From NCBI GenBank assembly GCA_020848905.1, contig JADLHG010000030.1:46195-110194 (forward strand): 64,000 bases of DNA, written 5' to 3'. Positions 49,435-57,605 of the stretch are shown piece after piece. The DNA comes from Deltaproteobacteria bacterium. GTDB lineage: Bacteria; Myxococcota_A; Polyangia; GCA-2747355; JADLHG01. Position 1 is the first letter of the stretch, and each line of letters begins with the position of its first letter. Made by a program: the position numbers and the translations under genes. A model generated the notes under the pieces. It was not told the DNA's origin and searched no databases. It saw only the letters and a list, made by a program, of their open reading frames with translations.

Positions 49435-50113
49435 GCACGTCGTCGCGCGGCCCGAGGAACGCGCCCACGGCCTCGGCCAGCGGCTGCAGCAGGCCGTGAA
49501 AGAAGTGTCCCGCCCCCGGAACGAGCTGCAGGCGCACCCGGGCGTCGCCGTAGCTCGCGACGAAGCGCTCGGCCGCCGTCACACTGCAGAAAGGATCGTC
49601 GTCGGCCACCACGAGGAGCAGCCCCTCCGCGGGCAACGGCGGAGGCGGCACGGCTCGCACGTCGAGCGGCGGCGCGACGAGGAGCAACCGGTCCACGCGC
49701 TCGCCCCCCGCGAGCACCGCGCACGAGACGGCCGAGCCGAAGCTGTAGCCGGCCAGGACGCGCATCCCCCGATGGTCCGAAAGCTCGTCGGCGCGCGCGA
49801 GTGCGGCGAGCACGTCGAGCCGCTCGGCGGCACCCTCGTCGTGGGTCCCCTGGCTGCCTCCCACGCCGCGAAAGTTGAAGCGCACCGTCGCGAGGTCTCG
49901 CGCGGCGGCCGCGCGCACCACCGTCGTCACCACCTTATTGTGCATGGTGCCCGCGTGCAGCGGATGCGGATGGCAGACCACGACGCGCCCGCGAGCGCGC
50001 TCCAGAGCGGGACGATGTTCGAGCGCCTCGAGGACGAGCCCGTCGCGCGTGTGCAGCGCGATGGAGCTCTCGGGGGCGGCCGGCGGAAGCCCGGGGGGGG
50101 TGGCGCTCACCAC
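49427..50113 (-). CDS. Alpha/beta hydrolase
   Basis: A 228-residue hydrolase of the dienelactone-hydrolase-like type. The nucleophile is Ser124 in GYSFGS, the acid is probably in VVADDDPFC (Asp171-173) and the His is His203 in PGAGHFFHG. The HPHPLHAGTMHNKVV and FNFRGVGGSQG stretches are characteristic of this group. The substrate is unknown. The GTG start has no clear ribosome binding site. Confidence 0.88.
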   Translation of the reverse strand: MVSATPPGLPPAAPESSIALHTRDGLVLEALEHRPALERARGRVVVCHPHPLHAGTMHNKVVTTVVRAAAARDLATVRFNFRGVGGSQGTHDEGAAERLDVLAALARADELSDHRGMRVLAGYSFGSAVSCAVLAGGERVDRLLLVAPPLDVRAVPPPPLPAEGLLLVVADDDPFCSVTAAERFVASYGDARVRLQLVPGAGHFFHGLLQPLAEAVGAFLGPRDDVLS

Positions 50114-50129
50114 GACGCGGCACTCCGGC

Positions 50130-50600
50130 TCACTGGAGGCAGACGTAGCGGCCGCTCGGGTCCCCCGTGTTGAGGCAGCGGAGGCCTTTCGGACAGGCGT
50201 AGGTCGCGGCGGCTCCGCCCGGCTGCGGCACGCGGCAGAGGAACTGACAGGCGTAGAGCAGGCCGGTCTGCGTCTGGATCTCCGTCAGACAGACCGCGTG
50301 GGTGCCGGCCGGCGCGTCGGCGCACGGCGCGTCCTTCGTGGCGCAGGTCTTGGTGCAGAAGCCCTCGCGCGCGGCCTGCGCCTCGGCACAGAAGAGCGGA
50401 CTCGTGCAGGGCTCGATGAGCACCGCGCAGTGCGCGCCGAAGCTCCCCGCCGGGACCTGCACCCCGCCTTCCGCGCGCGCTCCCCCGTCGCCGGCGGCGG
50501 CTCGCCCATCCGTCGCGGCACCGCCCCCGCCGCACGCCGCGCCGAGCGCCGCGCACGCGACGAGGAGACACCGCGACCGTCGAAAGCTCGAGGAGGTCAT
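50130..50600 (-). CDS. Small Cys-rich lipoprotein
   Basis: About 156 residues. The lipobox LGAACG gives the likely lipidated Cys. A Gly/Ala/Asp linker is followed by a folded part with eleven cysteines (HCAVLIEPCTSPLFC, GFCTKTCATKDAPC, LYACQFLC, YACPKGLRC). This matches the style of small Cys-rich secreted proteins of myxobacteria; no named family was recognised. The start at 50600 gives a normal signal peptide, while an upstream in-frame ATG at 50630 is possible. Confidence 0.7.
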   Translation of the reverse strand: MTSSSFRRSRCLLVACAALGAACGGGGAATDGRAAAGDGGARAEGGVQVPAGSFGAHCAVLIEPCTSPLFCAEAQAAREGFCTKTCATKDAPCADAPAGTHAVCLTEIQTQTGLLYACQFLCRVPQPGGAAATYACPKGLRCLNTGDPSGRYVCLQ

Positions 50601-51008
50601 GCGCCGAGTGCTCGTCATGGTCGCGGCCATGATAGCGACGGAGGCCGCACGAGGTGCCGACTTTTTGCAGCGCGAGACCGACCGCAGGAGGGAACTAATG
50701 ACCCCAGCTGCGGGCGGATTGGCCCCTGCGACCGACGTGAGCCGCGCGCGCCGCTCACCGACGCGCTAGGGCCCTCCGCCGCCCGTCAAGTCTGTATAGT
50801 TACACGATCACACGGTAATCCAATGTGGGAGGACCTGAGGCGGTGAAGGCCGAGGATCCGGCATGGGGACTCATGACCCCAAGTGCGCCGGCCCGTGAGG
50901 CCAGTGGATCCACCAAGCGCAGCGCTGGCCGTCAGTTCCGCGCCGCACGAGCCACGCCCGCCTCGTGGCCCGACCCGTGCAACGTGATTTCCTCGCGGAG
51001 GTGTTCTC
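50601..51008. other. Intergenic region, 408 bp
   Basis: Divergent promoter region between the small Cys-rich lipoprotein and the single-span protein. A 23-codon reading frame at 50698-50769 has a good GGAGG site, but too little sequence exists to call a gene. An AT-rich stretch at about 50790-50825 is a promoter candidate for the rightward gene. Nothing else was recognised. Confidence 0.45.
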
Positions 51009-52157
51009 GTGGCCCACGGTCGAAAGCGCCCCTTTGCTGACGCTCTCCCCGACCTCACCACGGAGCGCGACCTCGTCGAACTCCGCCGCGCCCCGCACGA
51101 GCGACAGTACCGCGTAGTCAACGGACGCGGCGTCGCGGTCACTCCGGAGGGACGGGCGAGCCTGCTCTCCCCGGAGCAACGAGAAGGGTCGACGGCCTTT
51201 CTCGGGGCCGATCGCGTGCGCACGGTCGTGCCGGCGAAGGCGGGCTTCGCCGGGCCGCTGGCCGAGGATCAGCTTCGCACCCTCGCCCCCGACGGGTCGA
51301 CCTTCGCATGTGGCGTCCCCGACGACCGGCTCGCCACCTTCGTGCCGTCGAGCCCCGCCCTCTCGTATGGCCTCGTCGTGACGAGCTCGCGGCGATGCGG
51401 GACGCAGGCCCTGCCGCCCAGACCGACGTTGCCGCCGGCCGCCACGGGGCGTGCGCCGCGAGACCCGGGCCCACGAGACCCGAGCCCGCGGGACCCCGCG
51501 CCGCGTCCCCCCGAGGCGCTACCGACGCGCATCCCCGTGCGCTCGAGCCCTGGCTTCCTGGCTCTCGCGTCGACGGACCCCGACGATGCTCCGCGGCAGG
51601 CGCCGCCGCTGCCCATGCCGCTCCCGGCCCTGCCACCGCCCCTGCCGCCGTTGACACCGTTGACGCAGCGCCAGGTGCCGACCGAGCGCTTCCACCTCGG
51701 GCTGGAACCTCTGCCGGCACGCTCGGCCCCGGAGGCTCGACGTCGCGCCCTCGCGTTCCTCGGCGCCCTCGCCGGCTGCGTGCTCGTCGCAGGAGCCGGC
51801 GTGAGCGCGTGGCAGCTGCTCCGCGCGCGACCGGACGCCGTGTCGAACGCGGCGCGTGCGCGCGTCGCCGCAGCGGCCCCTGCCGTGCGTGCGCCCATAC
51901 GCCTCGCGGCCCCCCCGCCCGTCGCGCCCCAGATCACCGAATCCGCCGAGCCGGACGCCCCCGAGGCGCAGCCGGCGAATCCAGAGCGAGGCAGCACGAC
52001 GGCGCCGGCGTCCATCCCGTCGGTTCGTCGCGCGCTGGCTCGGCGCCCCACGCGGCCGGCGCGGCCGGCGCGGGCTGCGTTGCGTCCCTCGGAAGGCGGT
52101 GCGCGCGCGGCAATGCGCGTGGCGGGCGGCGACCTGCTCGACCCGTTCAGCGACTGA
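51009..52157 (+). CDS. Single-span membrane protein with Pro-rich cytoplasmic region
   Basis: A 382-residue protein. About 240 residues before the membrane segment are rich in Pro and Arg (RDPGPRDPSPRDPAPRP; PPPLPPLTPLT), followed by one transmembrane helix (about 248-268, FLGALAGCVLVAGAGVSAW) and an Ala/Pro-rich outer part. It ends in GDLLDPFSD; a similar acidic-hydrophobic tail is seen in some myxobacterial signalling proteins (family knowledge, weak). No kinase or enzyme motif is present. The GTG start has a good upstream context. It resembles in plan the protein at 53547-55064. Confidence 0.65.
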   Translation: MAHGRKRPFADALPDLTTERDLVELRRAPHERQYRVVNGRGVAVTPEGRASLLSPEQREGSTAFLGADRVRTVVPAKAGFAGPLAEDQLRTLAPDGSTFACGVPDDRLATFVPSSPALSYGLVVTSSRRCGTQALPPRPTLPPAATGRAPRDPGPRDPSPRDPAPRPPEALPTRIPVRSSPGFLALASTDPDDAPRQAPPLPMPLPALPPPLPPLTPLTQRQVPTERFHLGLEPLPARSAPEARRRALAFLGALAGCVLVAGAGVSAWQLLRARPDAVSNAARARVAAAAPAVRAPIRLAAPPPVAPQITESAEPDAPEAQPANPERGSTTAPASIPSVRRALARRPTRPARPARAALRPSEGGARAAMRVAGGDLLDPFSD

Positions 52158-52201
52158 AGGCCACGAGCTAAGTCAGGACCCGCGCTAAGGCGGCCGGCCG
52201 C

Positions 52202-53281
52202 CTAACCCCCGACGACGAGAACCTCGACCGGCGCGGCCAGGTTCTTCAACCGGAGCTCGCCGCGGCTGGTGAAGGTCAGCGGCAAGCGCGGGAGCTGCAC
52301 GCGCGGATCGGCCATCGCGCGGAGCGCCTCTTCGCGCGTCTCGGGACTCGTGAGCACCTCGCCCCCCTCGGCCAGCCCGCAGAGGCGCGCGCTCAGGTTG
52401 GTCGTGTGGCCGAGCGCCGTGTAGTGCAGGCGCTGGCGCGTGCCGACGTTGCCGACCACCGCGGGGCCGCTGCTCACCCCGACGCCGAGCGCGGGCGCGG
52501 CCCGTCCCGCCGTGCGCCGCTCGCCGATCCAGCGCCGCTGCCGTTGCTGCATCTCGAGCGCGCAGACCAGGCCGCGGAGCGCGTGATCCGGCTGCTCGAG
52601 GGGCGCGCCGAAGATGGCCATCACCCCATCGCCTTCGAACTTCTCGACGGTCCCACGCAAGAGATCCACGCAGTCGAGCATGTTGCCGAGAAAGGCGTTC
52701 ACCAGCTCCTGCACCTCCTCGGGGTGCAGCTCCTGGCAGAGCCCGCTGAAGCCGCGCAGGTCCGCCGAGAGGATGGTCACCTCGCGGCGCGACATGCGCA
52801 GCCAGGCCGAGGAGTCCATGCGCTCGAGCTGCTCGATCACCGCGGGCGAGACGTAGCGCGAGAAGGTGGCCTCGAGCCAGCGCTGCCGGGTGACGTCCTG
52901 CAGCACGAGGTGCACGGCCCCCGCGCGCGCGCCGGCGGTGAGGCGCAGGACCGGATCTCCCGTCGGTCGCGGCTCTCCCGAGGAGGGAAGCGCCTCGACG
53001 GGCAGCCCCGGGCAGAGTCGTTCCACGGTCACCGGCACGGGGGACTGCCGCGCGGCGCGCACCAGGCCGCAGAGCACCCCCTCGCCGAGCGGTCCCCGAT
53101 CGAGCGCCTCGAGCGCCATTCCCTGCGCCGCCTCACGGCTGGAAACCCCGAGCAGGCGCGCCATGGCCGAGTTGAGATACGCGACCCGGTCGTCGGGCTC
53201 CACCGCGAGGACCAGCTCCTCGAGGCCCATGATGCTGTGGCCTCCGGCGAAGGCGCCTTCCGATCCCTGACCTCGCACCAT
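52202..53281 (-). CDS. PAS domain-class III adenylate cyclase
   Basis: A 359-residue enzyme. A PAS-like domain spans about 15-130 (LEELVLAVEPDDRVAYLNSAMARLLG). The catalytic domain (about 165-320) has both metal-binding aspartates (Asp174 in SADLRGF and Asp218 in FEGDGVMAIF), purine Lys214, Thr288 in the position typical of class IIIb adenylate cyclases, and transition-state Asn295 and Arg299 (TTNLSARL). All key residues are present, so an active ATP-to-cAMP cyclase is likely. GGGAGG, 5 bases before the ATG at 53281, fixes the start. Confidence 0.9.
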   Translation of the reverse strand: MVRGQGSEGAFAGGHSIMGLEELVLAVEPDDRVAYLNSAMARLLGVSSREAAQGMALEALDRGPLGEGVLCGLVRAARQSPVPVTVERLCPGLPVEALPSSGEPRPTGDPVLRLTAGARAGAVHLVLQDVTRQRWLEATFSRYVSPAVIEQLERMDSSAWLRMSRREVTILSADLRGFSGLCQELHPEEVQELVNAFLGNMLDCVDLLRGTVEKFEGDGVMAIFGAPLEQPDHALRGLVCALEMQQRQRRWIGERRTAGRAAPALGVGVSSGPAVVGNVGTRQRLHYTALGHTTNLSARLCGLAEGGEVLTSPETREEALRAMADPRVQLPRLPLTFTSRGELRLKNLAAPVEVLVVGG

Positions 53282-53546
53282 GGATGCCTCCCGAGACGGG
53301 CCGAGTGTACTGCGCCCGCGATCCGCGCAGCCACGCGGAAGACGTGTGCGATGCGGGATCCTTCCCCGGGAGGGCACCGCCGCCGGCGCCGCGGCGCGCC
53401 ACGTCCGGATCCTGGCTAGCGCTGCCGCCCACCTGCTGAAAACAGGAGGGCCGGTGGTCACCCGCTGCGCAGAGACGGCTTCCATCTTGGCCACTTAGCA
53501 TGTGGCCCATCGGGTGCAGTGGCGCGGGTGGGTCAGGGAGCCAAAC

Positions 53547-55064
53547 ATGCGGATTCATCACCGAGCCGACAGCTCGACGCTGCGCTTTGGCGATTGGCTC
53601 GTGCACCGCGGGCTAATCGACGAGCACCAGCGCGCGGTGGCCCTCGCGCAGTCCGAGAGACGCCAGTGCCGCATCGGGGATGCGCTGGTGGACCTCGGCA
53701 TGCTCAACCGCCAGCAGGTGGAGCAGGAGCACGCGGCGCGGGCGCACTTCTCGAGCACCACGGGTCTGCTCGACCAATCCATCCGGCCCGTGGGTCGCCG
53801 CACGACCGCCCACCGGCTGTTCGACCTGACGGACATGACGGCCGAACGGCCACGGCATCAGCTGGGGGCGGAACGTACGCCGACCCCGTCCATGACGGGG
53901 GCGGAGCCTCAGGTGATCCTGAGCGCCGCGGACCTGTCCCAGCTACGCGACAACGTCGCGTCCCGCACGGGGACCGGCGCGCCCTGGTATCCGCGTCGCG
54001 CGGAGCCCGGAGCGCCCGCGCCGCGCGGCGTCTCCTCCTCCGGGGATCTGATCGTCGAGGCGAAGCGTTCTCCGGCTGCCCAGCCACCGAGCGCCAGAGT
54101 GCCTGGCGCCGGCGTGCCGAGCGCCGACGCCCCAACCCCGGAAGGCCCGATCGATCCAGCGCTCCGGGTTCGCCACGCCCCCTCCGACCGCACCCCCACG
54201 CCGAGGCCTCTCGGCCGGGAGAGCGCACGGCCTGGTCCCGAGGCGGCGATGCCCGCGGCGGAGCCGGTAACCAGCGCCGAGCTGCCGACGGAGCTCGTGC
54301 GCCCGCGTCGACGCCCTCCGTGGCTCTGGATTGCCGTACCGGTCGCCGTGGCCGCCTCCAGCCTGGCCGCGGGACTGCTCATCGGACAGCTACGCACCGA
54401 GCGACTGGCGCCCGCCGCGAGCAACGCCTCCCTCGAGCTGGAGAGCGCGCCCGGGCCGCGCGCGGTTCCCGAGCCCGCGGCAACCGGCGAACGCAGCGGC
54501 ACACCGCCCGGCCCGCGCGCCGCAGCCGCGGCGGCTGCAACTCCAGCCCCGAATCCACCTCCGACGGAGCCGACCCCCGCGCGCTCTCCCGACGCGCTCG
54601 TCTCCCTCGGTCACCTCGACGCCACACAAGGACGGCTCGAGAGCGCGGACCGGCTCTTCGAGCAAGCGCTCGCGCAGCGCCCGGACGACGTGGAGCTGCG
54701 CCTGCAGGTGGCCGAGATCTACGGCCAGCTCGGTCAGCACACCAAGGTGTGGGCCGTCGGACAGCCCGCGCTGCAGCAGCTCGTCGTAGACGGCAAGCGG
54801 CGCCAGGCCGCAGTGGCGCGCGCCCGCCTCGGCCGCTGGCTCCGTAAGGGAGCAGACCCCGAGTTGCGCCGCGCGAAGGGTTTGCTGCTCGCCGCGTGCC
54901 ACGCTGGGGAGCCCTCGGCCACCGGCTGCCTCGAGCTGGCCCGCCTCTACCGCGCGCAGTCGCGCCGGAACAAGGCGCTCTCGTACTACCGCCGGGCCCT
55001 CTCGGTGGACCGCGGGCTGGCCGTCGCACGGGCCGAGCTCAGGCACCTCGAGCGACGCCGGTAG
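53547..55064 (+). CDS. GspE-N-like domain protein with transmembrane and TPR parts
   Basis: A 505-residue protein. Residues 10-60 resemble the N-terminal domain of GspE/PilB-type ATPases (LRFGDWLVHRGLIDEHQ, then IGDALVDLGMLNRQQVEQE), which in other proteins can bind cyclic di-GMP. A Pro-rich region of about 180 residues, one transmembrane helix (WLWIAVPVAVAASSLAAGLLIG) and a C-terminal run of three to four TPR-like helix pairs follow (VSLGHLDATQGRLESADRLFEQAL; RRNKALSYYRRAL). No ATPase motif is present. GGGAG before the ATG fixes the start. Confidence 0.7.
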   Translation: MRIHHRADSSTLRFGDWLVHRGLIDEHQRAVALAQSERRQCRIGDALVDLGMLNRQQVEQEHAARAHFSSTTGLLDQSIRPVGRRTTAHRLFDLTDMTAERPRHQLGAERTPTPSMTGAEPQVILSAADLSQLRDNVASRTGTGAPWYPRRAEPGAPAPRGVSSSGDLIVEAKRSPAAQPPSARVPGAGVPSADAPTPEGPIDPALRVRHAPSDRTPTPRPLGRESARPGPEAAMPAAEPVTSAELPTELVRPRRRPPWLWIAVPVAVAASSLAAGLLIGQLRTERLAPAASNASLELESAPGPRAVPEPAATGERSGTPPGPRAAAAAAATPAPNPPPTEPTPARSPDALVSLGHLDATQGRLESADRLFEQALAQRPDDVELRLQVAEIYGQLGQHTKVWAVGQPALQQLVVDGKRRQAAVARARLGRWLRKGADPELRRAKGLLLAACHAGEPSATGCLELARLYRAQSRRNKALSYYRRALSVDRGLAVARAELRHLERRR

Positions 55065-55281
55065 CGACGCCGGCAGCGCGGCCGCCCCCGCTGGCTCGGT
55101 CCGGCCACGACCCCGCTGGGGACGAAGGTCACCAACCTGGGTGGGTCACCTGGCTGCGGCAGGGCCTGCGCAAGAGGGGGCCCAGACCTCGCGGGAGGCC
55201 CGTCAGGCCAGGCAAGGCCTTGATATCGTGTGCGCGTTCCCCGGGCCGCCCGCCGGCACGCATCCTGCTAAACCAGGCCGC

Positions 55282-56364
55282 ATGCACCCGGCCATTTCAC
55301 TCTCCCCGGCGACCGCGCCGGGCTGCCGCCCCCGATGGTGGGGGACCTTCGTGGCCGGGCTCGGGCTGCTCGCGGCTCTCGGCTTCCCAGCCGCTGCCAC
55401 TGCGGACCGTGTCGCCGCGCGGTCGATTACGCATCGCGTCACGGAGCGCGCCGACGCCACGCAGGCCGCCAGCGAGCTCCTCGTGCGAACCGGCTGGGGT
55501 CGAGGGGCAGGCCAGCTCGGCCGCGACCCCGACGGTGCGGGGCTCGGGCCGGCGGCCCTGGCTTTCGGTCCCCGGGGCGAGCTCCTCGTGCTGGACGCGG
55601 CCAACCGTCGCGTCCTCGTGCTGAGTCCGCGCGGGCGACCCGAACGCGCCCTGCCCCTGCCGGGCGGTCACCCCCGCGATCTCGTCGCCCTCGGCGCGCA
55701 CCTCTTCGTGCTGGCCCACGCGAGCGGCGCCCCGGACCGCTACGAAGTCCACGCGCTGGACCTGACGACCGGTCAGCTCCGACGCACGCTCCCCGTGCCG
55801 GCCGCCGCGCGCGTCCCCGGTGCTCTCCTCGTGGCGGGTTCGCCCGCCGCGCCCGATCTCTGGATCGAAGCCGACCCGCTGCGCTGCGTCCCGCTCCTTC
55901 GGGCCGGCGCCCCCGTTCCCGCCACCGCCCAGCTCCGCCCCGTCCTCGGACGGCCGACGCGCTCTTCCCGCCGACCGCTGGTCGCGGCCCTCACCGGCCG
56001 CACCGATCTCACGGTGGGCGAGCTCGACGAGCGCGGCCACGTTCGCCCGCTCGCCGACCTGCAGAGCGCCCACCCCATCACCGCCATCCGCGAGGTGACG
56101 ACCGACGCCGCGGGACGGCTGTTCGTGGTGATCGTCGTCGCGCGCGGGCCCGACCCGGAGACCGCCGGCCTGCGCCAGGTCCTCGTGGTCCTCGACGGCC
56201 GCAGCGCCCCTCGTCAGCTCGAGCTCGCGCCCCCCACGGCGCTCGAACCCGCGCGTCCGGTGGCCGTAGCTCCCGATGGCGCCGTCGTGCAGCTCCACGT
56301 CACGCCCGACGGCGTCACGCTGCGACGCTTCAGCGCAGCCGCGCGAGAGGCGAGCCGCCCATGA
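55282..56364 (+). CDS. Exported NHL/beta-propeller-like protein
   Basis: A 360-residue protein with a signal peptide (LGLLAALGFPAAATA). The mature part has NHL-like blade motifs (GPAALAFGPRGELLVLDAANRRVLVLSPRG; REVTTDAAGRLFVVIVVAR; fragments). It probably forms a six-bladed propeller used for ligand or protein binding. Its stop overlaps the start of the NlpC/P60 gene (ATGA at 56361-56364), so the two proteins are co-made, and the propeller may help place or regulate the enzyme. The start has only a weak ribosome binding site. Confidence 0.7.
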   Translation: MHPAISLSPATAPGCRPRWWGTFVAGLGLLAALGFPAAATADRVAARSITHRVTERADATQAASELLVRTGWGRGAGQLGRDPDGAGLGPAALAFGPRGELLVLDAANRRVLVLSPRGRPERALPLPGGHPRDLVALGAHLFVLAHASGAPDRYEVHALDLTTGQLRRTLPVPAAARVPGALLVAGSPAAPDLWIEADPLRCVPLLRAGAPVPATAQLRPVLGRPTRSSRRPLVAALTGRTDLTVGELDERGHVRPLADLQSAHPITAIREVTTDAAGRLFVVIVVARGPDPETAGLRQVLVVLDGRSAPRQLELAPPTALEPARPVAVAPDGAVVQLHVTPDGVTLRRFSAAAREASRP

Positions 56365-57587
56365 CGCGCCGTGCGCTGGCCCTGGCCTTCGGCCTTCCTC
56401 TCGTGCTCCTCGGCGTGGCGACCGCCGCGCCCCCCACGATGTCGCGCAAGCAGATCATCGACCGCGCGGCGAGCGGCGTGGGCTGCAACTACGTCTGGGG
56501 GGGGAGCTGCTGGGACCCGAACAACAAGAGCTGGAAGGGCGCCGACTGCTCCGGTTACATGGGCAAGGTCTGGCAGGTCCCCGACGCCTCCCCCACGACG
56601 ACCTGCACCCGCGCCTACACGACCTATCACTTCTACAACGAGACGACCCACTGGACGGGCATCAAGCGCGACGAGCTCCTCCCGGGCGACGGACTGGTCG
56701 TGCATGGCAGCGCGGGCAACCACGTGCTGCTCTACGCGGGCGGCGACAAGTGGGGCAAGATGCAGACCTACGAAGCGCTCAACCCGAGCACCGGGATCGT
56801 CAACACCACGCGCTTTATCGGACCCGAGCACAAGGCCATCCGCCGCAAGTACCTCACGACCGACGACGCGCAGCCGCCCACCACCACGCCGCCTCCCACC
56901 ACCACGCCGCCTCCCGCTACCACGCCCGCGCTGGCGGCGCAGCTCGTCCGGCAGGGCGCCGAGGGGGCGTTCGCCGGACAGGGCGCCGCGTCCGCCTCGG
57001 TGTGCCCCGGCCAGAAGCTGCGACTCGTGGTGGAGCTGAAGAACACCGGGACCCTGACCTGGACCGATCAGGGCGGCGCCGACCCCGGCAAGGCGGTGCG
57101 CCTCGGTCACCGTGGCGGCGAGGTGCTGAGCAGCGAGACGCGCGTCAGCCTGAACCAGGCCAGCGACCGGGAGGTCCGCCCGGGCGAGACGGTGCGCTTC
57201 ACGATCGAAGGAGCCGTGCCGACCGCCCCCGGCACCTACCGCACGGAGTGGCAGCTCATCAGCGAGCTGTCGGAGTGGTACGGACCGAAGGCCAGCCTGA
57301 CCTTCGCCGTCACGCCGACGCCCCCCGGCGGCCAGTGCGCCGAGACGCCGATGCCCACGCAGGGGAGCGTCCCCGCACCCGCGACCTCGGCCCCCTCGCC
57401 CACGGCGTCGCAGGATACGGACCCGGCCCTCGCCGACCAGGCGAGCCCTGCGGGGCAGAGGGCCGTCGGCGGTTGCGCCGCGGTCGCGAACGCGCCCTCT
57501 CCGACGGCGCTTCCCATCGGGCTTCTGCTTTTCGCTGCGCTCATCCACGCCCGTCGCTCTCGCCGTCGCTCCGCGAAGACGCTATGA
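56361..57587 (+). CDS. NlpC/P60-like enzyme with NBR1-Ig-like domain and MYXO-CTERM-like tail
   Basis: A 408-residue exported protein. An NlpC/P60-like catalytic part (25-175) has Cys63 in ADCSGYMGKVW and His121 in GNHVLLYAG; this type usually cuts peptidoglycan peptides. A Thr/Pro linker leads to an NBR1-Ig-like domain (about 205-315; ELKNTGTLTWTDQG, GTYRTEWQLISE), a fold better known from autophagy receptors but also found in bacterial surface proteins. The C-terminus has GGCAAV, a hydrophobic helix and RRSRRRS, a MYXO-CTERM-type tail. It is coupled to the preceding propeller gene. Confidence 0.8.
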   Translation: MTRRALALAFGLPLVLLGVATAAPPTMSRKQIIDRAASGVGCNYVWGGSCWDPNNKSWKGADCSGYMGKVWQVPDASPTTTCTRAYTTYHFYNETTHWTGIKRDELLPGDGLVVHGSAGNHVLLYAGGDKWGKMQTYEALNPSTGIVNTTRFIGPEHKAIRRKYLTTDDAQPPTTTPPPTTTPPPATTPALAAQLVRQGAEGAFAGQGAASASVCPGQKLRLVVELKNTGTLTWTDQGGADPGKAVRLGHRGGEVLSSETRVSLNQASDREVRPGETVRFTIEGAVPTAPGTYRTEWQLISELSEWYGPKASLTFAVTPTPPGGQCAETPMPTQGSVPAPATSAPSPTASQDTDPALADQASPAGQRAVGGCAAVANAPSPTALPIGLLLFAALIHARRSRRRSAKTL

Positions 57588-57605
57588 TGGATACAGCCTC
57601 CGTTC

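Noticed and set aside
50698..50769. Small 23-codon frame with a good GGAGG site
   Set aside because: Too short to judge; no family or conservation evidence is available from sequence alone.
52202..53281. His292 in the cyclase as a missing key residue
   Set aside because: The specificity position is Thr288, seven before Asn295, as in class IIIb cyclases; His292 is not one of the catalytic positions.
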